Assembly: GCA_018064935.1 (NCBI GenBank)
Contig: JAGHUF010000011.1
Location: 19,445-83,444 of the forward strand
DNA: 64,000 nucleotides
Direction: 5' to 3'
From: Candidatus Merdinaster equi
Lineage (GTDB): Bacteria; Bacillota; Clostridia; Lachnospirales; Lachnospiraceae
Made by a program: the position numbers and the translations under genes. Positions 52,144 to 61,593 of the stretch are shown piece after piece (within the stretch, counting starts at the first letter, position 1; each line of letters begins with the position of its first letter). The notes beneath the pieces are model-generated. The model did no database searches, had not been told where the DNA came from, and saw only the letters and a program-made list of their open reading frames with translations.

Positions 52144-53484
52144 ATGAGGATAAATATAGGTTTGAACGGTTCAGATGTCATTCGTACAATTAAATATATG
52201 ACAAGAAACGGGATTATGCCGGCATACTATGCTGCTAAGGAGAGGTTAGCTGACAGAAAAAGGCAGTACGACTATGCTTCAGTTCCGGAAGATGAACTGG
52301 CAAGGCAGCGGGAACTTGACAAGGATGCGCAGCTGCTTGTGAGCATACTTGTACCTGCATATGAAACCAATCCAGATTACATGGATGCACTACTTGAAAG
52401 TGTTTTATCACAGACCTATCCCTGCTATGAACTCATTATTGCAGATGCGAGTGAATCAGATGTGGTAAGGGATGCGATAGAGGAGTTTAAGAAGAAGCTT
52501 AGTTGCAGTTCGGCAAAAGGTGAGGATGGCCTGAACAAAATTGTCTATGTGCATCTTGATGAGAATAAGGGTATATCTGGCAATACTAATGCCGGATTGT
52601 CTTTTGCCAAGGGTGAGTTTGTTGCTCTACTCGACCACGACGATGTGCTTACGCCTGATGCATTGCATGAAATGGTGAATGCAGCTACTGAAAGTGGCGC
52701 TGAACTCATTTATTCCGATGAAGACAAATGCGATGAGACAGGTGGCAATTATAATACCCCCAATTTTAAGCCGGACTTCAATGCAGATATGTTTCTGACA
52801 AATAATTATATTTGCCATTTCACAATGCTTAAAAGCTATCTGATTAAGAAACTAAAGTTTAGGGAAGAGTACGACGGCGCGCAGGATTACGATCTGTTTC
52901 TTAGGGCGTATAAAGAAGTTGGTTCAGATAAAATAGCCCACGTGGCGAAGGTTTTGTACCATTGGCGTTGTCATAGCGGTTCGACGGCCGCAAATCCTTC
53001 CAGCAAAGAGTACGCGTATGAGGCTGGAAGAAAAGCGCTGGAGAGTTACTATAAGGAAATAGGGCTTGAGGTTATGGTCAAGCATGGTAAGCATTTTGGC
53101 TTCTATGACACCATATATGTCAATAAGGATATGTTTATCCAACGCAGGGAGATTGGTGCGGTTGGCGGACCTTTGATAAAAAAGAATAAGATTGTCGGCG
53201 GCGCAATGAACGCAGATGGTACATGTCTATATGAAGGACTAAATAAGAATTATAGCGGATATATGAATCGCGCGGATCTGTGTATGGATGTTGAGGCTCT
53301 GGATTTGAGAAATATCAGGGTTCGCGATGAATTGACAGGAATATCAGGAGAGATTCTCAAGGAGAAACCAGAACTGATAAGTGACATCAAGGGCTTGTCG
53401 CTGGAATTCTCTAAAAGAGTAAGACAAAAGGGATATATACTCATGTATAACCCGAAAATGAGACAGAGTGGTCCGGTGTGTTAA
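52144..53484 (+). CDS. Family 2 glycosyltransferase
   Basis: A 446-residue enzyme whose N-terminal about 50 residues precede a GT2 domain (LVSILVPAYETNPDYMDALL, GISGNTNAGL, LLDHDDVLTP, SDEDKCDETG). The C-terminal 100 residues (from about 335) are a shorter domain with INNER-loop-like GGPLIKKNKIVGGAM, a remnant of a second transferase. Closest in style to the two-domain enzyme at 47485, suggesting duplication. Acceptor and sugar unknown. Confidence 0.87.
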   Translation: MRINIGLNGSDVIRTIKYMTRNGIMPAYYAAKERLADRKRQYDYASVPEDELARQRELDKDAQLLVSILVPAYETNPDYMDALLESVLSQTYPCYELIIADASESDVVRDAIEEFKKKLSCSSAKGEDGLNKIVYVHLDENKGISGNTNAGLSFAKGEFVALLDHDDVLTPDALHEMVNAATESGAELIYSDEDKCDETGGNYNTPNFKPDFNADMFLTNNYICHFTMLKSYLIKKLKFREEYDGAQDYDLFLRAYKEVGSDKIAHVAKVLYHWRCHSGSTAANPSSKEYAYEAGRKALESYYKEIGLEVMVKHGKHFGFYDTIYVNKDMFIQRREIGAVGGPLIKKNKIVGGAMNADGTCLYEGLNKNYSGYMNRADLCMDVEALDLRNIRVRDELTGISGEILKEKPELISDIKGLSLEFSKRVRQKGYILMYNPKMRQSGPVC

Positions 53485-53490
53485 GAGATT

Positions 53491-54546
53491 ATGAAGAAAA
53501 CTACAGTAGCAGTTGTAATACCAAATTACCAGGGTGAAAAGTATATAGTCCAGTGTGTTGAAAGTATTCTGGCTTCAGAACTAGAAGGGGTATCTATAAT
53601 CATTCGTATTATTGATAATGCTTCAGATGACAGAGCGCTTGAACTTTTGGATAAGTATCTATTAAGTCACGGATATCTTTCTGATGGAATGGAGGGCGAG
53701 AGTAAGGCATCGGTATATCTTCCAGTTCAAATTGGCGGCCCCGCCCTTGAGATTACAAGACTTGAGGAAAATACCGGGTTTTGTCATGCAGTGAATGTAG
53801 GCATTAAAAAGAGCGTAGAGGATTATGTTTTTCTATTAAATAATGACACTACGATTCAGGAAAACTGCATACAGGAGCTGGTGCAGTTTATGAATTCGCA
53901 TAAGCGTGCATTCAGCTGTGGGGCGAAGATGCTGGCAATGTCGGACCCTTCGGTGGCTGATGACTGTGGTGATTACTTAAATATTATGGGATATGCCAGA
54001 GGCCGTGGAAAGGGCAAGAAGGCAGCTGATTATACAGAAATAAAGCGTGTATCGGCAGCTTGTGCAGGGGCGGCAATTTATAGAAGGAAGCTTCTGGGAG
54101 ATGGAAGGATAGGTTTTTTTGATGAAAATCATTTTGCCTACCTGGAGGATATGGATATCGGAATAAGAGCAGGTATCTATGGGTATCATAATTATTTTGC
54201 CCCGGAAGCAATTGTTTACCACGCGGGAAGTGCCGTGTCTGGGTCTAAGCATAATTCGTTTAAGCAGAGGTTATCAGGAAGAAATAATGTGTACCTTTTG
54301 TATAAGAATCTCCCTACAGCTATGCTTGTTGTCAACATGCCCTGTATAGCAATAGGTTTTGCGGTAAAGCTTGCTTTTTTCACGCTCAAGGGACTTGGCG
54401 GAGCTTATCTCGGTGGAATTCGGGAAGGATTTGAATTGTGTAAGTCTGCAGAAGGCAGAGAAAATAAGATAGATTTCGAGTGGAAGAGGCTACATAACTA
54501 TCTTGCACTGGAATTTGCCATGATAAAGAATCTGTTTGTGCGATAG
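53491..54546 (+). CDS. Family 2 glycosyltransferase (rhamnosyltransferase-like)
   Basis: A 351-residue GT2 enzyme with VVIPNYQGEKYIVQCVESI, ENTGFCHAVNVG, LLNNDTTIQE and YLEDMDIGIRA, the pattern of WbbL-type rhamnosyltransferases. A C-terminal hydrophobic segment (about 273-300) may anchor it to the membrane. It starts 6 bp after the preceding gene with only a weak GAGA site, suggesting coupling. Rhamnosyl transfer fits the rfb genes but is not proven by sequence. Confidence 0.88.
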   Translation: MKKTTVAVVIPNYQGEKYIVQCVESILASELEGVSIIIRIIDNASDDRALELLDKYLLSHGYLSDGMEGESKASVYLPVQIGGPALEITRLEENTGFCHAVNVGIKKSVEDYVFLLNNDTTIQENCIQELVQFMNSHKRAFSCGAKMLAMSDPSVADDCGDYLNIMGYARGRGKGKKAADYTEIKRVSAACAGAAIYRRKLLGDGRIGFFDENHFAYLEDMDIGIRAGIYGYHNYFAPEAIVYHAGSAVSGSKHNSFKQRLSGRNNVYLLYKNLPTAMLVVNMPCIAIGFAVKLAFFTLKGLGGAYLGGIREGFELCKSAEGRENKIDFEWKRLHNYLALEFAMIKNLFVR

Positions 54547-54590
54547 AAAGCTGCTGTTTTATTTCTAAATTATAATTGTAGAAAAATAGT

Positions 54591-54618
54591 TTGAAAAATA
54601 TTAGAATAAGAATATATG
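54591..54618 (+). promoter_or_regulatory. Weak promoter candidate before the sugar transferase
   Basis: TTGAAA (54591-54596), 16 bp, TATATG (54613-54618). The remaining 142-bp gap shows no other signal. Confidence 0.3.
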
Positions 54619-54688
54619 TTGTGTATGCGACAGCTGTTCAATATATGAATGTGACAGCGTGCGTAAATTCTTAATCAGGTATTGAACA

Positions 54689-56089
54689 TTGATAAAAGAT
54701 AATCAGCGCCATTTTAACAGACTACTTATTCTGTTAGATGCGTGTGTTACAGCCGGCAGTTATATGCTGGCGTGGTTTTTCAAATTTCAAAGTGGTGTTC
54801 TTGATAGCGATTTAGGTCTTCCGATGGAGACCTACTTCTTTGCTATGCTCTTTATAGTGCCCGGTTTTGCGGCACTTTATTCCCTGTGTAATCTATACAG
54901 TTCTAAGCGTATCTCTGGACGAGTTCATGAGGTATACAATATATTCAAAGCCAATACGCTCGGACTGGGCATATTCATGATTGTTTTATTTGTGATAAAA
55001 CAGCAGAACTTCAGCCGAGAAATGGTATTCTTCTTCTATTTATTTAATACCGTTCTTGACTCGATAATGCGCATGCTTATTAGGAATGCGCTGCGCTTTG
55101 TTCGTAACAAAGGCTATAACGTGAAGTACATTCTGCTTGTTGGATATTCAAGGGCCGCTGAACAGTATATAGACAGAATCAACTCGAACCCACAGTGGGG
55201 ATATGTAATCCGTGGTATTCTGGATGATAACATTCCAAGAGGAACAGAATATAAAGGCGTAAAGGTGCTCGGTGAGATAAATAATCTTCCGATTATTCTT
55301 CCTCAAAATCGTCTTGACGAGATTGGAATAACTCTTGCCCTTGAACAGTATGGAAGGCTTGAGGAGATAGTTGGACTATGTGAGAAATCTGGAGTGCATA
55401 CTAAGTTCATTCCCGATTACAACAGCGTAATTCCTTCTAATCCGTATATGGAGGATCTTGTGGGGCTGCCAGTAGTAAATATCAGACATGTTCCTCTATC
55501 AAATACTGTAAATGCAATAATCAAGAGGTTAGAGGATCTCATTGGATCATTATTCTGCATTATTCTTTTTTCACCGATTATGCTTGTGACGGCAATTCTT
55601 GTTAAATGCACGAGCAAAGGACCAGTCATCTTCAAGCAGGAGAGAGTTGGAAGACATGGGAAGAATTTTATGATGTATAAGTTCAGGTCCATGGAGATGC
55701 AGAAGGAAGAAAAAGAGAAGGAAGCCTGGACTACGCGGGATGACCCGAGAGTTACCGGTGTTGGCAAGTTTTTGAGAAAGACCAGCATTGATGAACTTCC
55801 ACAGCTCTTTAATGTGTTTATTGGACAGATGTCGTTGGTTGGTCCGAGACCTGAGAGACCACAATTTGTTGAGAAATTCAAAGAACAGATTCCAAGATAC
55901 ATGGTAAAGCATCAGGTCAGACCTGGAATGACAGGATGGGCACAGGTTAGGGGCTTCAGAGGAGATACCTCTATCAGAAAGAGAGTCGAGTGCGATTTAT
56001 ACTATATAGAGAACTGGACTCTGCTATTCGATATCAAGATTCTGGTGCTGACTCTGTTTAAAGGATTTATCAACAAAAATGCGTACTAG
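54689..56089 (+). CDS. Undecaprenyl-phosphate sugar-1-phosphate transferase (WcaJ/CpsE type)
   Basis: A 466-residue polyisoprenyl-phosphate hexose-1-phosphate transferase. Four N-terminal helices and a CoA-binding-3-like domain (ILLVGYSRAAEQYIDRI) precede a fifth helix and the catalytic domain (KRLEDLIGS, GPVIFKQERVGRHG, KFRSM, TSIDELPQLFNVF, SLVGPRPERP). It starts glycan synthesis by loading the first sugar phosphate on undecaprenyl phosphate at the inner membrane face. The start is TTG 54689; AGG is 10 bp upstream and no ATG precedes the first helix. Confidence 0.95.
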   Translation: MIKDNQRHFNRLLILLDACVTAGSYMLAWFFKFQSGVLDSDLGLPMETYFFAMLFIVPGFAALYSLCNLYSSKRISGRVHEVYNIFKANTLGLGIFMIVLFVIKQQNFSREMVFFFYLFNTVLDSIMRMLIRNALRFVRNKGYNVKYILLVGYSRAAEQYIDRINSNPQWGYVIRGILDDNIPRGTEYKGVKVLGEINNLPIILPQNRLDEIGITLALEQYGRLEEIVGLCEKSGVHTKFIPDYNSVIPSNPYMEDLVGLPVVNIRHVPLSNTVNAIIKRLEDLIGSLFCIILFSPIMLVTAILVKCTSKGPVIFKQERVGRHGKNFMMYKFRSMEMQKEEKEKEAWTTRDDPRVTGVGKFLRKTSIDELPQLFNVFIGQMSLVGPRPERPQFVEKFKEQIPRYMVKHQVRPGMTGWAQVRGFRGDTSIRKRVECDLYYIENWTLLFDIKILVLTLFKGFINKNAY

Positions 56090-56186
56090 ATAGCATCAGT
56101 ATGATTACTGTATTTGGAAGAAAAGGTTGCACGTTTACACAAAATGTTGTAGACTCGGTTCGTATGGTTTTTTTATTACAAGCTAA

Positions 56187-56231
56187 GTGTAGCGCTTTGT
56201 GATTAATTAATATGTTTTGAAAACGTTACAC
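56187..56231. promoter_or_regulatory. Imperfect inverted repeat with cre-like arm upstream of the LCP gene
   Basis: GTGTAGCGCTTT (56187-56198) and AAAACGTTACAC (56220-56231) are complementary at 10 of 12 positions, 21 bp apart. The right arm, TGAAAACGTTACAC, resembles the catabolite-response (cre) or LacI-family operator core. It ends 38 bp before the chosen LCP start. Confidence 0.5.
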
Positions 56232-56269
56232 CTAAAAGAGCGATTTGTGAAAGGTTGGATATAGAAAAA

Positions 56270-57481
56270 ATGGCAGAGAAAAGAGCACCTCAGAGACTGA
56301 CACCGAAACAGAAGGCTGCTAAGAAAAGAAAAACGATGATTATCTTCATTATTGAAATCATTGCACTTGCAGCTGTTATTGGATTTGTTGTTTACGGATT
56401 CAACAGTGGATTGTTTAGCGGATTATTCAATGCTACTAATTCAGAAATTAACACCAGCATGGAAATGGGAACCAGTAGTGATGGAACATTCTCAAGTGGT
56501 GATGACGTAGTATATTACAACACAGAGATTGTTGGTAATCTTGATGACAATAATGAAATTGTATTTGCTGAAGACAATGCGATGAGTGGTTACTATCAGA
56601 TAGCACTCTTTGGTGTAGACTCAAGATCAAAGAATCTTAGCAAGGGCGATAACCGTTCAGATACAATCATTATTGCATGTGTTGATAAGAAGACACATGA
56701 GGTTAAGCTGTGTTCAGTATATCGTGATACTTATCTTAACCTTGGTAATGACAAGTATGCTAAGTGTAACGGAGCATTTGCTGCCGGTGGCGCAACCAAT
56801 GCAATTTCAATGCTTAACATGAACCTTGATTTGGCTATTACTGATTATGTAGTAGTTGGATTTACCGGACTTGTTGATATTATTGATGCTCTTGGTGGTG
56901 TTTGGATTGATGTAAAGGAAAACGAAATCAATCACCTTAACAATTATCAGATTTCAATTGTTGGTAAGACAACAGACAATGTAACTTATACTGCAGATGA
57001 GGGTAAGGATTACATCGCAGTTAAGAATCCTGGATATCAGCTCCTCAATGGACTTCAGGCAACTGCTTACTGCCGTATCCGTTATGTAGGAAGCGACTGG
57101 GGAAGAACAGAGAGACAGAGAACTGTAATTGCAGCTGCAATTGAGCAGGCTAAGAAGATGGATACTAACACACTTCTTAAGATTATGAACTCTGATGTGT
57201 TCTCTGAATTCAGTACCTCACTTGATGTAGGATTTATCACAGATGTTCTTACAAATCTGTCAAGCTATGAGATTGTTGATTCTCAGGGATTCCCAAGCAT
57301 GGATATGCTTACAACCGGAAATATTGGTTCAAAGGGTTCATGCGTAGTTCCTGTTTCACTTGAGAAGAATGTAACTTGGCTTCATGAGATGCTCTTCGGA
57401 GATACAGGATATGATCCATCATCAGCTGTTAAGGGATACAGCGTTGAGATTTATAATCAGACAGTAGATTATCTCCACTAA
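56270..57481 (+). CDS. LytR-CpsA-Psr (LCP) family glycopolymer ligase
   Basis: A 403-residue membrane protein with a short basic cytoplasmic end, one helix (about 22-45) and an extracellular LCP domain (about 110-320). Typical segments are IALFGVDSR, RSDTIIIACVD, YRDTYLNL and YCRIRYVGSDWGRTERQR, with the conserved Arg/Asp residues for the polyprenyl-pyrophosphate. LCP enzymes transfer lipid-linked wall polymers onto peptidoglycan, so this is the natural last step for the cluster. I use ATG 56270; TTG 56255 is in frame but abuts the AAAGG. A strong terminator follows. Confidence 0.93.
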   Translation: MAEKRAPQRLTPKQKAAKKRKTMIIFIIEIIALAAVIGFVVYGFNSGLFSGLFNATNSEINTSMEMGTSSDGTFSSGDDVVYYNTEIVGNLDDNNEIVFAEDNAMSGYYQIALFGVDSRSKNLSKGDNRSDTIIIACVDKKTHEVKLCSVYRDTYLNLGNDKYAKCNGAFAAGGATNAISMLNMNLDLAITDYVVVGFTGLVDIIDALGGVWIDVKENEINHLNNYQISIVGKTTDNVTYTADEGKDYIAVKNPGYQLLNGLQATAYCRIRYVGSDWGRTERQRTVIAAAIEQAKKMDTNTLLKIMNSDVFSEFSTSLDVGFITDVLTNLSSYEIVDSQGFPSMDMLTTGNIGSKGSCVVPVSLEKNVTWLHEMLFGDTGYDPSSAVKGYSVEIYNQTVDYLH

Positions 57482-57534
57482 TGAACTCTGGGGACGGGGT
57501 TAGTGGTCCAACGAATAGCTAAGATAAGAAAAAA

Positions 57535-57564
57535 AGCACTCGCAAAAGGCGGGTGCTTTTTTTA
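57535..57564. terminator. Terminator of the polysaccharide cluster, bidirectional
   Basis: AGCACTCGC (57535-57543) pairs with GCGGGTGCT (57549-57557) allowing one G-T pair, followed by T7; an A-run precedes it, so it can also end the convergent AEC gene. Confidence 0.9.
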
Positions 57565-57593
57565 CGTCATTGTGCGCCTTGCGGCGTATGTTT

Positions 57594-58517
57594 CTACGAC
57601 ATAGCAAGCAGGACAATTGGCATTGTTATTAGACACAGAATTGTTGTTAGCAGTACGACATTTGCAGACAGTTCTTGCTCGCATTCATGGAATTCAGCAA
57701 GAGATTCGATAATTGCACCGGAAGGTGTGGCTGCAAGGATGAAGATTGCCAGCTTGGCAGTATTATCCATAAATGGAAGCCACATGACGCAGGCAAGTGC
57801 AAAGAAAGGAAAAACAACAAGTTTAAGGAAACATGTTGCATATACGACTGGTCTTGTGAATATTGCCTTAAGCGAAACGGCTGATAAGCGAATGCCAAGG
57901 ATCAACATGCACATAGGGGTTACCATTTTGGCTAGGAGTGCCAGTGGCGAACCTAAAAGCTCCGGCAGCTGAACCTTGAATATGAATAGAGGAATCGATA
58001 CAAGTAGCGACAGTGAAGAGGGGTTGAGTATAGCACTCTTCAATGACATATATTTCTTGTCGTTTGTAATTAAGAAGACACCCATCGTAAATACAAGCAG
58101 ATTCATGGTTACGACATTTATACTGCTGTAGCACAGAACAATAGGCTCGGTCGGGAAGATTCCTGCAAGAACCGGCATGCCGAAGAATCCAACATTGCCT
58201 AGGGTGCTTCCAATTGTGAGAATGCGGTATCTGGCGTCGGAGTACTTGCGTCTAAATATTATGTATAAGAGCATCATGAAGAGGAACTGTATGACAAATG
58301 ATGCGCCAGCGTAGATTCCTATTTTGGCCAGTGACTCATGAGAGTATTCCATGTTCACGAAAGCATTAATTATCATGGCAGGGGCTAGTACATATATCAG
58401 AATTCCAGATAGGGATTTTGCATGGGAGGGAAGAGCTTTTTTACCTTTTCCGGCAGCAAATCCTAGAAGCATATATATGAGTATGATTGCTACATTTATA
58501 AGAACTGTGTTAAACAA
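57594..58517 (-). CDS. AEC-family (auxin efflux carrier) transporter
   Basis: A 307-residue, ten-helix carrier of the AEC family, with paired halves, the central NVGFFGMPV motif and the related ATPSGAIIESLAE segment. Family members export or exchange malate, lactate or other organic acids; the substrate here is unknown. No ATG is available at the N terminus. I place the start at TTG 58517, 9 bp behind AAAGGA; TTG 58535 extends it by six codons without a ribosome site. Confidence 0.88.
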   Translation of the reverse strand: MFNTVLINVAIILIYMLLGFAAGKGKKALPSHAKSLSGILIYVLAPAMIINAFVNMEYSHESLAKIGIYAGASFVIQFLFMMLLYIIFRRKYSDARYRILTIGSTLGNVGFFGMPVLAGIFPTEPIVLCYSSINVVTMNLLVFTMGVFLITNDKKYMSLKSAILNPSSLSLLVSIPLFIFKVQLPELLGSPLALLAKMVTPMCMLILGIRLSAVSLKAIFTRPVVYATCFLKLVVFPFFALACVMWLPFMDNTAKLAIFILAATPSGAIIESLAEFHECEQELSANVVLLTTILCLITMPIVLLAMS

Positions 58518-58625
58518 GTTGGTGATTCCTTTCAAGAATTGAGATTACAAGTGCTAAACATATCCTCAGACTGCCCCAAACCATTTTATGTTTTTTTGCG
58601 TTCACTTGCAATTAGTCATTGAAAA

Positions 58626-58669
58626 CATACAAAAGAGTGTTCATAAAGTTATGAACACTCTTTTGTATG
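58626..58669 (-). terminator. Long perfect inverted repeat, terminator of the CxxC-repeat lipoprotein gene
   Basis: Arms of 21 bp (58626-58646 and 58649-58669) are perfectly complementary with a 2-nt centre. On the minus strand TTTTC follows. It lies 60 bp after the stop of the lipoprotein gene and upstream of the AEC gene, so the two are separate units. Confidence 0.85.
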
Positions 58670-58728
58670 AATGGACTGAATTATTCTCAAAAAACTAGCA
58701 GCATCACATGTGGGATGCTTATTTTGTT

Positions 58729-59604
58729 CTAATAGTATCCATTGCCGCCGCATGTGCCGCACGTGTTCTCACCCCAGCAAATGGGACAAATGTGCTGAAG
58801 TGCGCCACTGCACCAGGAACAGGTGAATCCGCCGTTGCCTCCGCATCCGCCACAGGCTCTGACACCATCGGTGGGATCGACGCCGCTACCACCGCAAACA
58901 CCACAGGTTTCGTAACCGCCATTACATCGTTTGCAACGTACAATACTTGTTCCGTTACATTCGCTACAGCTTGCGCCTTTGCCACCGCAGGAAGCACATT
59001 TTTGCGGCGTGCTAATTTGTGTTTTCTCGCTCACCTCGTCTGCAACATTCAGTTCGACTTCGGGTCGAATTGTGTCTGCATCTTCAAGCGAATCATAATA
59101 TGTGTCAACACACTTTGCGGCATCAATCAGCATCTGATTATCACTTACTGTTTCAGAGGTCTGCGACAGGGTAAGCGAAATGGTGCTGTCTGATTGCAGA
59201 TACTCTTTGGTTTCTGCAGCGTCGAGCAACTCGTAAATGCCATTTTCCATTGATCGATTCAAAAATGTGAGGTCAGAGTATGCATCAATTGCATCTTGAT
59301 TTAGGTATTCGACACCATTGATTACATGTGTGTCGTCGAAGAACAGACGAATGTGTGGATTTATGGAAACATCCAACGCATATGAGAAATCGTCCGGAAT
59401 GATATCGCAGGATATTTCTTCGATTTCCTCGTCTTCCTTAATGTCGGGTGAATTGGTAATTGGCGGTTCGGTAATCGTGATTTCAGGAGCTGGCACTGTG
59501 ATAGGTGCATCGTTAGCAGAAATCTCCAAATCGGACGGCGCGCCACAGCCATAGAACAGAAGACAAGTGGTTATTATAAGTGGGATTATTTTGTATCGTT
59601 TCAT
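58729..59604 (-). CDS. Secreted lipoprotein with DnaJ-like CxxC repeats
   Basis: A 291-residue protein with a lipoprotein-like signal (hydrophobic IIPLIITTCLLFYGCG; putative acyl Cys20, although the -3 position is Phe) and a Pro/Thr/acidic linker. A middle domain (about 75-195) is not recognised. The C-terminal about 90 residues hold eight CxxC motifs, many followed by glycines (CGVCGGSG, CGGCGGNG, CGTCGGNG), like the zinc-binding region of DnaJ. DnaJ fingers are cytoplasmic, so an exported version in an anaerobe is unusual; it could bind zinc or act in thiol chemistry. GGAGG precedes ATG 59604. Confidence 0.82.
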   Translation of the reverse strand: MKRYKIIPLIITTCLLFYGCGAPSDLEISANDAPITVPAPEITITEPPITNSPDIKEDEEIEEISCDIIPDDFSYALDVSINPHIRLFFDDTHVINGVEYLNQDAIDAYSDLTFLNRSMENGIYELLDAAETKEYLQSDSTISLTLSQTSETVSDNQMLIDAAKCVDTYYDSLEDADTIRPEVELNVADEVSEKTQISTPQKCASCGGKGASCSECNGTSIVRCKRCNGGYETCGVCGGSGVDPTDGVRACGGCGGNGGFTCSWCSGALQHICPICWGENTCGTCGGNGYY

Positions 59605-59699
59605 GATGAACCTCCGTCGTTGGCGACTTTGTATAATTCGCCTTAATCTTCATTAATAGATGAATTAGTTATCGTCTATTTTAATTCAATTTTGAAAAA

Positions 59700-61454
59700 C
59701 TATTCGTTTACTAAAGGCATGAAGTTCCAGATAGCGTTCACTAGTTTTGGATGATGAATTACAAAATGAATTTCAGGGCTTTTTCTCTTTGAAATGATAA
59801 CCCAATCATTTTCTTTCATGCGAATCTGGATATTTCTAAATGGAGCGGAATCATCCGTGGTAAGAATGTAATTATCATTATTTTCAGCATAACTTTCAGT
59901 AAGTGCAATATGCTCCAAATATTCTTCGTAAGTGTATTTTAATTCCAAATTGTTGTCAGAAATATCAAACAAATAAGTAGGAGTGTAGTGGTCAAATTCT
60001 TCCTTAGTCAAAACGGCAACTACCTCCTCAAGTTTGCTATGTGAAGTCAGGGTGTCCATCAGTTCTCTATGCCAGTTAATATTATCCCAAAGGAAATCCA
60101 GCAAATCTAACTGGTTGGTTCTGGTTAATACTTTCTCAAGAAGGTCTTTGTTAATTGTGTGAGACGGCAATGAGTAAATACGGCTTTTGTATGTCCCTTC
60201 TTCTTTTTTCTGCGACTCCAGGAAGCCTTTTAACTTATCCTCATCCTCTTTAAAGTAAATATCCATAAGAGAGGAGGCTTTTGACAACATATCTTTTGCA
60301 CGCTTCTGATAGTAAGTTATATCTGTTTTCGAACTGTATAGAGTGTACTTTCCATCTTTATGATGACCATCAATACACTGTCCGTCTAAGGCGCAGACGC
60401 CTGAAACATACGTTAGCTGATGAAATACCGAGGAAGGCTTACCAATAAAATAGTAGGGAGAAATCTGACCTGTCATATACAAAGGAATCCAACTCTGTAG
60501 ACCTAGCAGAAGTTCGTTAAATGGCCTATTCAGGTTGTGAATGACATTCAAATGCAAACCCTTCTTAATAGCCATGGCAATAGCGAACAACCATTTTTTG
60601 CCGAAATCCACATCTTCTGCCATATCTTCCATAGGCATATCTGAAAACATGAAAATCGGTTTGCTTGATTTTGATAAAACGGTTCCCTTATAAAAATCAA
60701 GTTCTGCTTCTTTCATACCGTCAAGTTGATAGTACGTTTTGGAATGAATGATGTAAAACGGTAGGTTGGGGACTTTTAGCTCGTCAAAATGAATAGTTCG
60801 TATGTATTCATCCAGATTAAAGGAATCAAGTTCAGACAGAAAATTGTCAATTGGAGCAGGGGAAACCTTTTCTGAGTCGCTGGAAATCCAGCCTGTAAGC
60901 AGAGTTATAAAGGTCTGTTTGTTGGTAAGTTCAGACGCAGAACATCCGATAATCTTTGCGAGCGTTGCAAGTGAGTCAGCATTATTGTAGTTGCTGACAA
61001 TATAGCTACAGGTATTTCGTATAAACGCATCAATATCGCCTGGCTTTCGCTGACCGTTTTTGATTCTGTACAAAAAAGAAGAATCATAGCCTACATGCTT
61101 TGCGAGCTGATTAAGGTTGATGTTCAACGCATTTACAAGCGTATTGAAGTGATCTATCACATAATTGCGCTCCGGTTGTGTTTGTATTGTGGATAGAAGA
61201 ATGCCTTTGACCGCATTGTGGTCGCATAGTTCGCGAAGTTCTTCCCTTTCAGGGGTGACTGTATATGCATTTTTAGCGAGCTGACTGATACCGCTTGCAA
61301 GACCATCGAGTTCTGAACTGTCGATAGAGGGAGTTCTTTTTCCGCTGGCGTATCGGCTCAGAGTAACTGGCGTGATACCGGAAACTTCAGCGAGTTCCTT
61401 TGCAGTGCAATTTAGTAATTTTATGATATCGCTTAATTGTTGATTAAATGTCAT
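59700..61454 (-). CDS. XRE-type regulator with two helix-turn-helix regions
   Basis: A 584-residue protein. An N-terminal Cro/CI-type domain (about 5-60, TAKELAEVSGITPVTLSRYASGKRTP is its core) is followed by a second HTH-like domain (about 100-150, LNQLAKHVGYDSSFLYRIKNG) and a weaker third (about 160-185). The remaining about 390 residues are not assigned and show no catalytic motif. The gene is divergent from a secreted protein gene, and a palindrome 23 bp upstream of its start suggests autoregulation. It may respond to a cell-envelope or host signal, but nothing in the sequence decides this. Start ATG 61454, GAGG at 10 bp. Confidence 0.85.
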   Translation of the reverse strand: MTFNQQLSDIIKLLNCTAKELAEVSGITPVTLSRYASGKRTPSIDSSELDGLASGISQLAKNAYTVTPEREELRELCDHNAVKGILLSTIQTQPERNYVIDHFNTLVNALNINLNQLAKHVGYDSSFLYRIKNGQRKPGDIDAFIRNTCSYIVSNYNNADSLATLAKIIGCSASELTNKQTFITLLTGWISSDSEKVSPAPIDNFLSELDSFNLDEYIRTIHFDELKVPNLPFYIIHSKTYYQLDGMKEAELDFYKGTVLSKSSKPIFMFSDMPMEDMAEDVDFGKKWLFAIAMAIKKGLHLNVIHNLNRPFNELLLGLQSWIPLYMTGQISPYYFIGKPSSVFHQLTYVSGVCALDGQCIDGHHKDGKYTLYSSKTDITYYQKRAKDMLSKASSLMDIYFKEDEDKLKGFLESQKKEEGTYKSRIYSLPSHTINKDLLEKVLTRTNQLDLLDFLWDNINWHRELMDTLTSHSKLEEVVAVLTKEEFDHYTPTYLFDISDNNLELKYTYEEYLEHIALTESYAENNDNYILTTDDSAPFRNIQIRMKENDWVIISKRKSPEIHFVIHHPKLVNAIWNFMPLVNE

Positions 61455-61476
61455 TGCCTGGGTACCTCGAAGTAAA

Positions 61477-61493
61477 ACAGTTGATATAACTGT
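61477..61493. promoter_or_regulatory. Palindrome, candidate XRE operator
   Basis: ACAGTT-GATAT-AACTGT, perfect 6-bp arms, between the regulator's start codon and its likely promoter. Confidence 0.55.
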
Positions 61494-61564
61494 ATATTTT
61501 TCGTATTTCTTATTTATGTATATTATCTACTAAAACAAATATAAAAAGGCAAGAACTCCCGAAG

Positions 61565-61576
61565 TGTCATATGACA
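61565..61576. promoter_or_regulatory. 12-bp perfect palindrome in the divergent region
   Basis: TGTCATATGACA, about 17 bp upstream of the putative -35 of the secreted protein gene, a suitable activator or repressor site. Confidence 0.45.
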
Positions 61577-61593
61577 ATGGTGGTAATTATGTG

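Noticed and set aside
57553..57972. A 139-codon plus-strand frame after the terminator
   Set aside because: Antisense to the AEC transporter and starting within its downstream terminator.
58708..59193. A 161-codon Ala/Thr-rich plus-strand frame
   Set aside because: It mirrors the CxxC repeats of the lipoprotein gene on the other strand.
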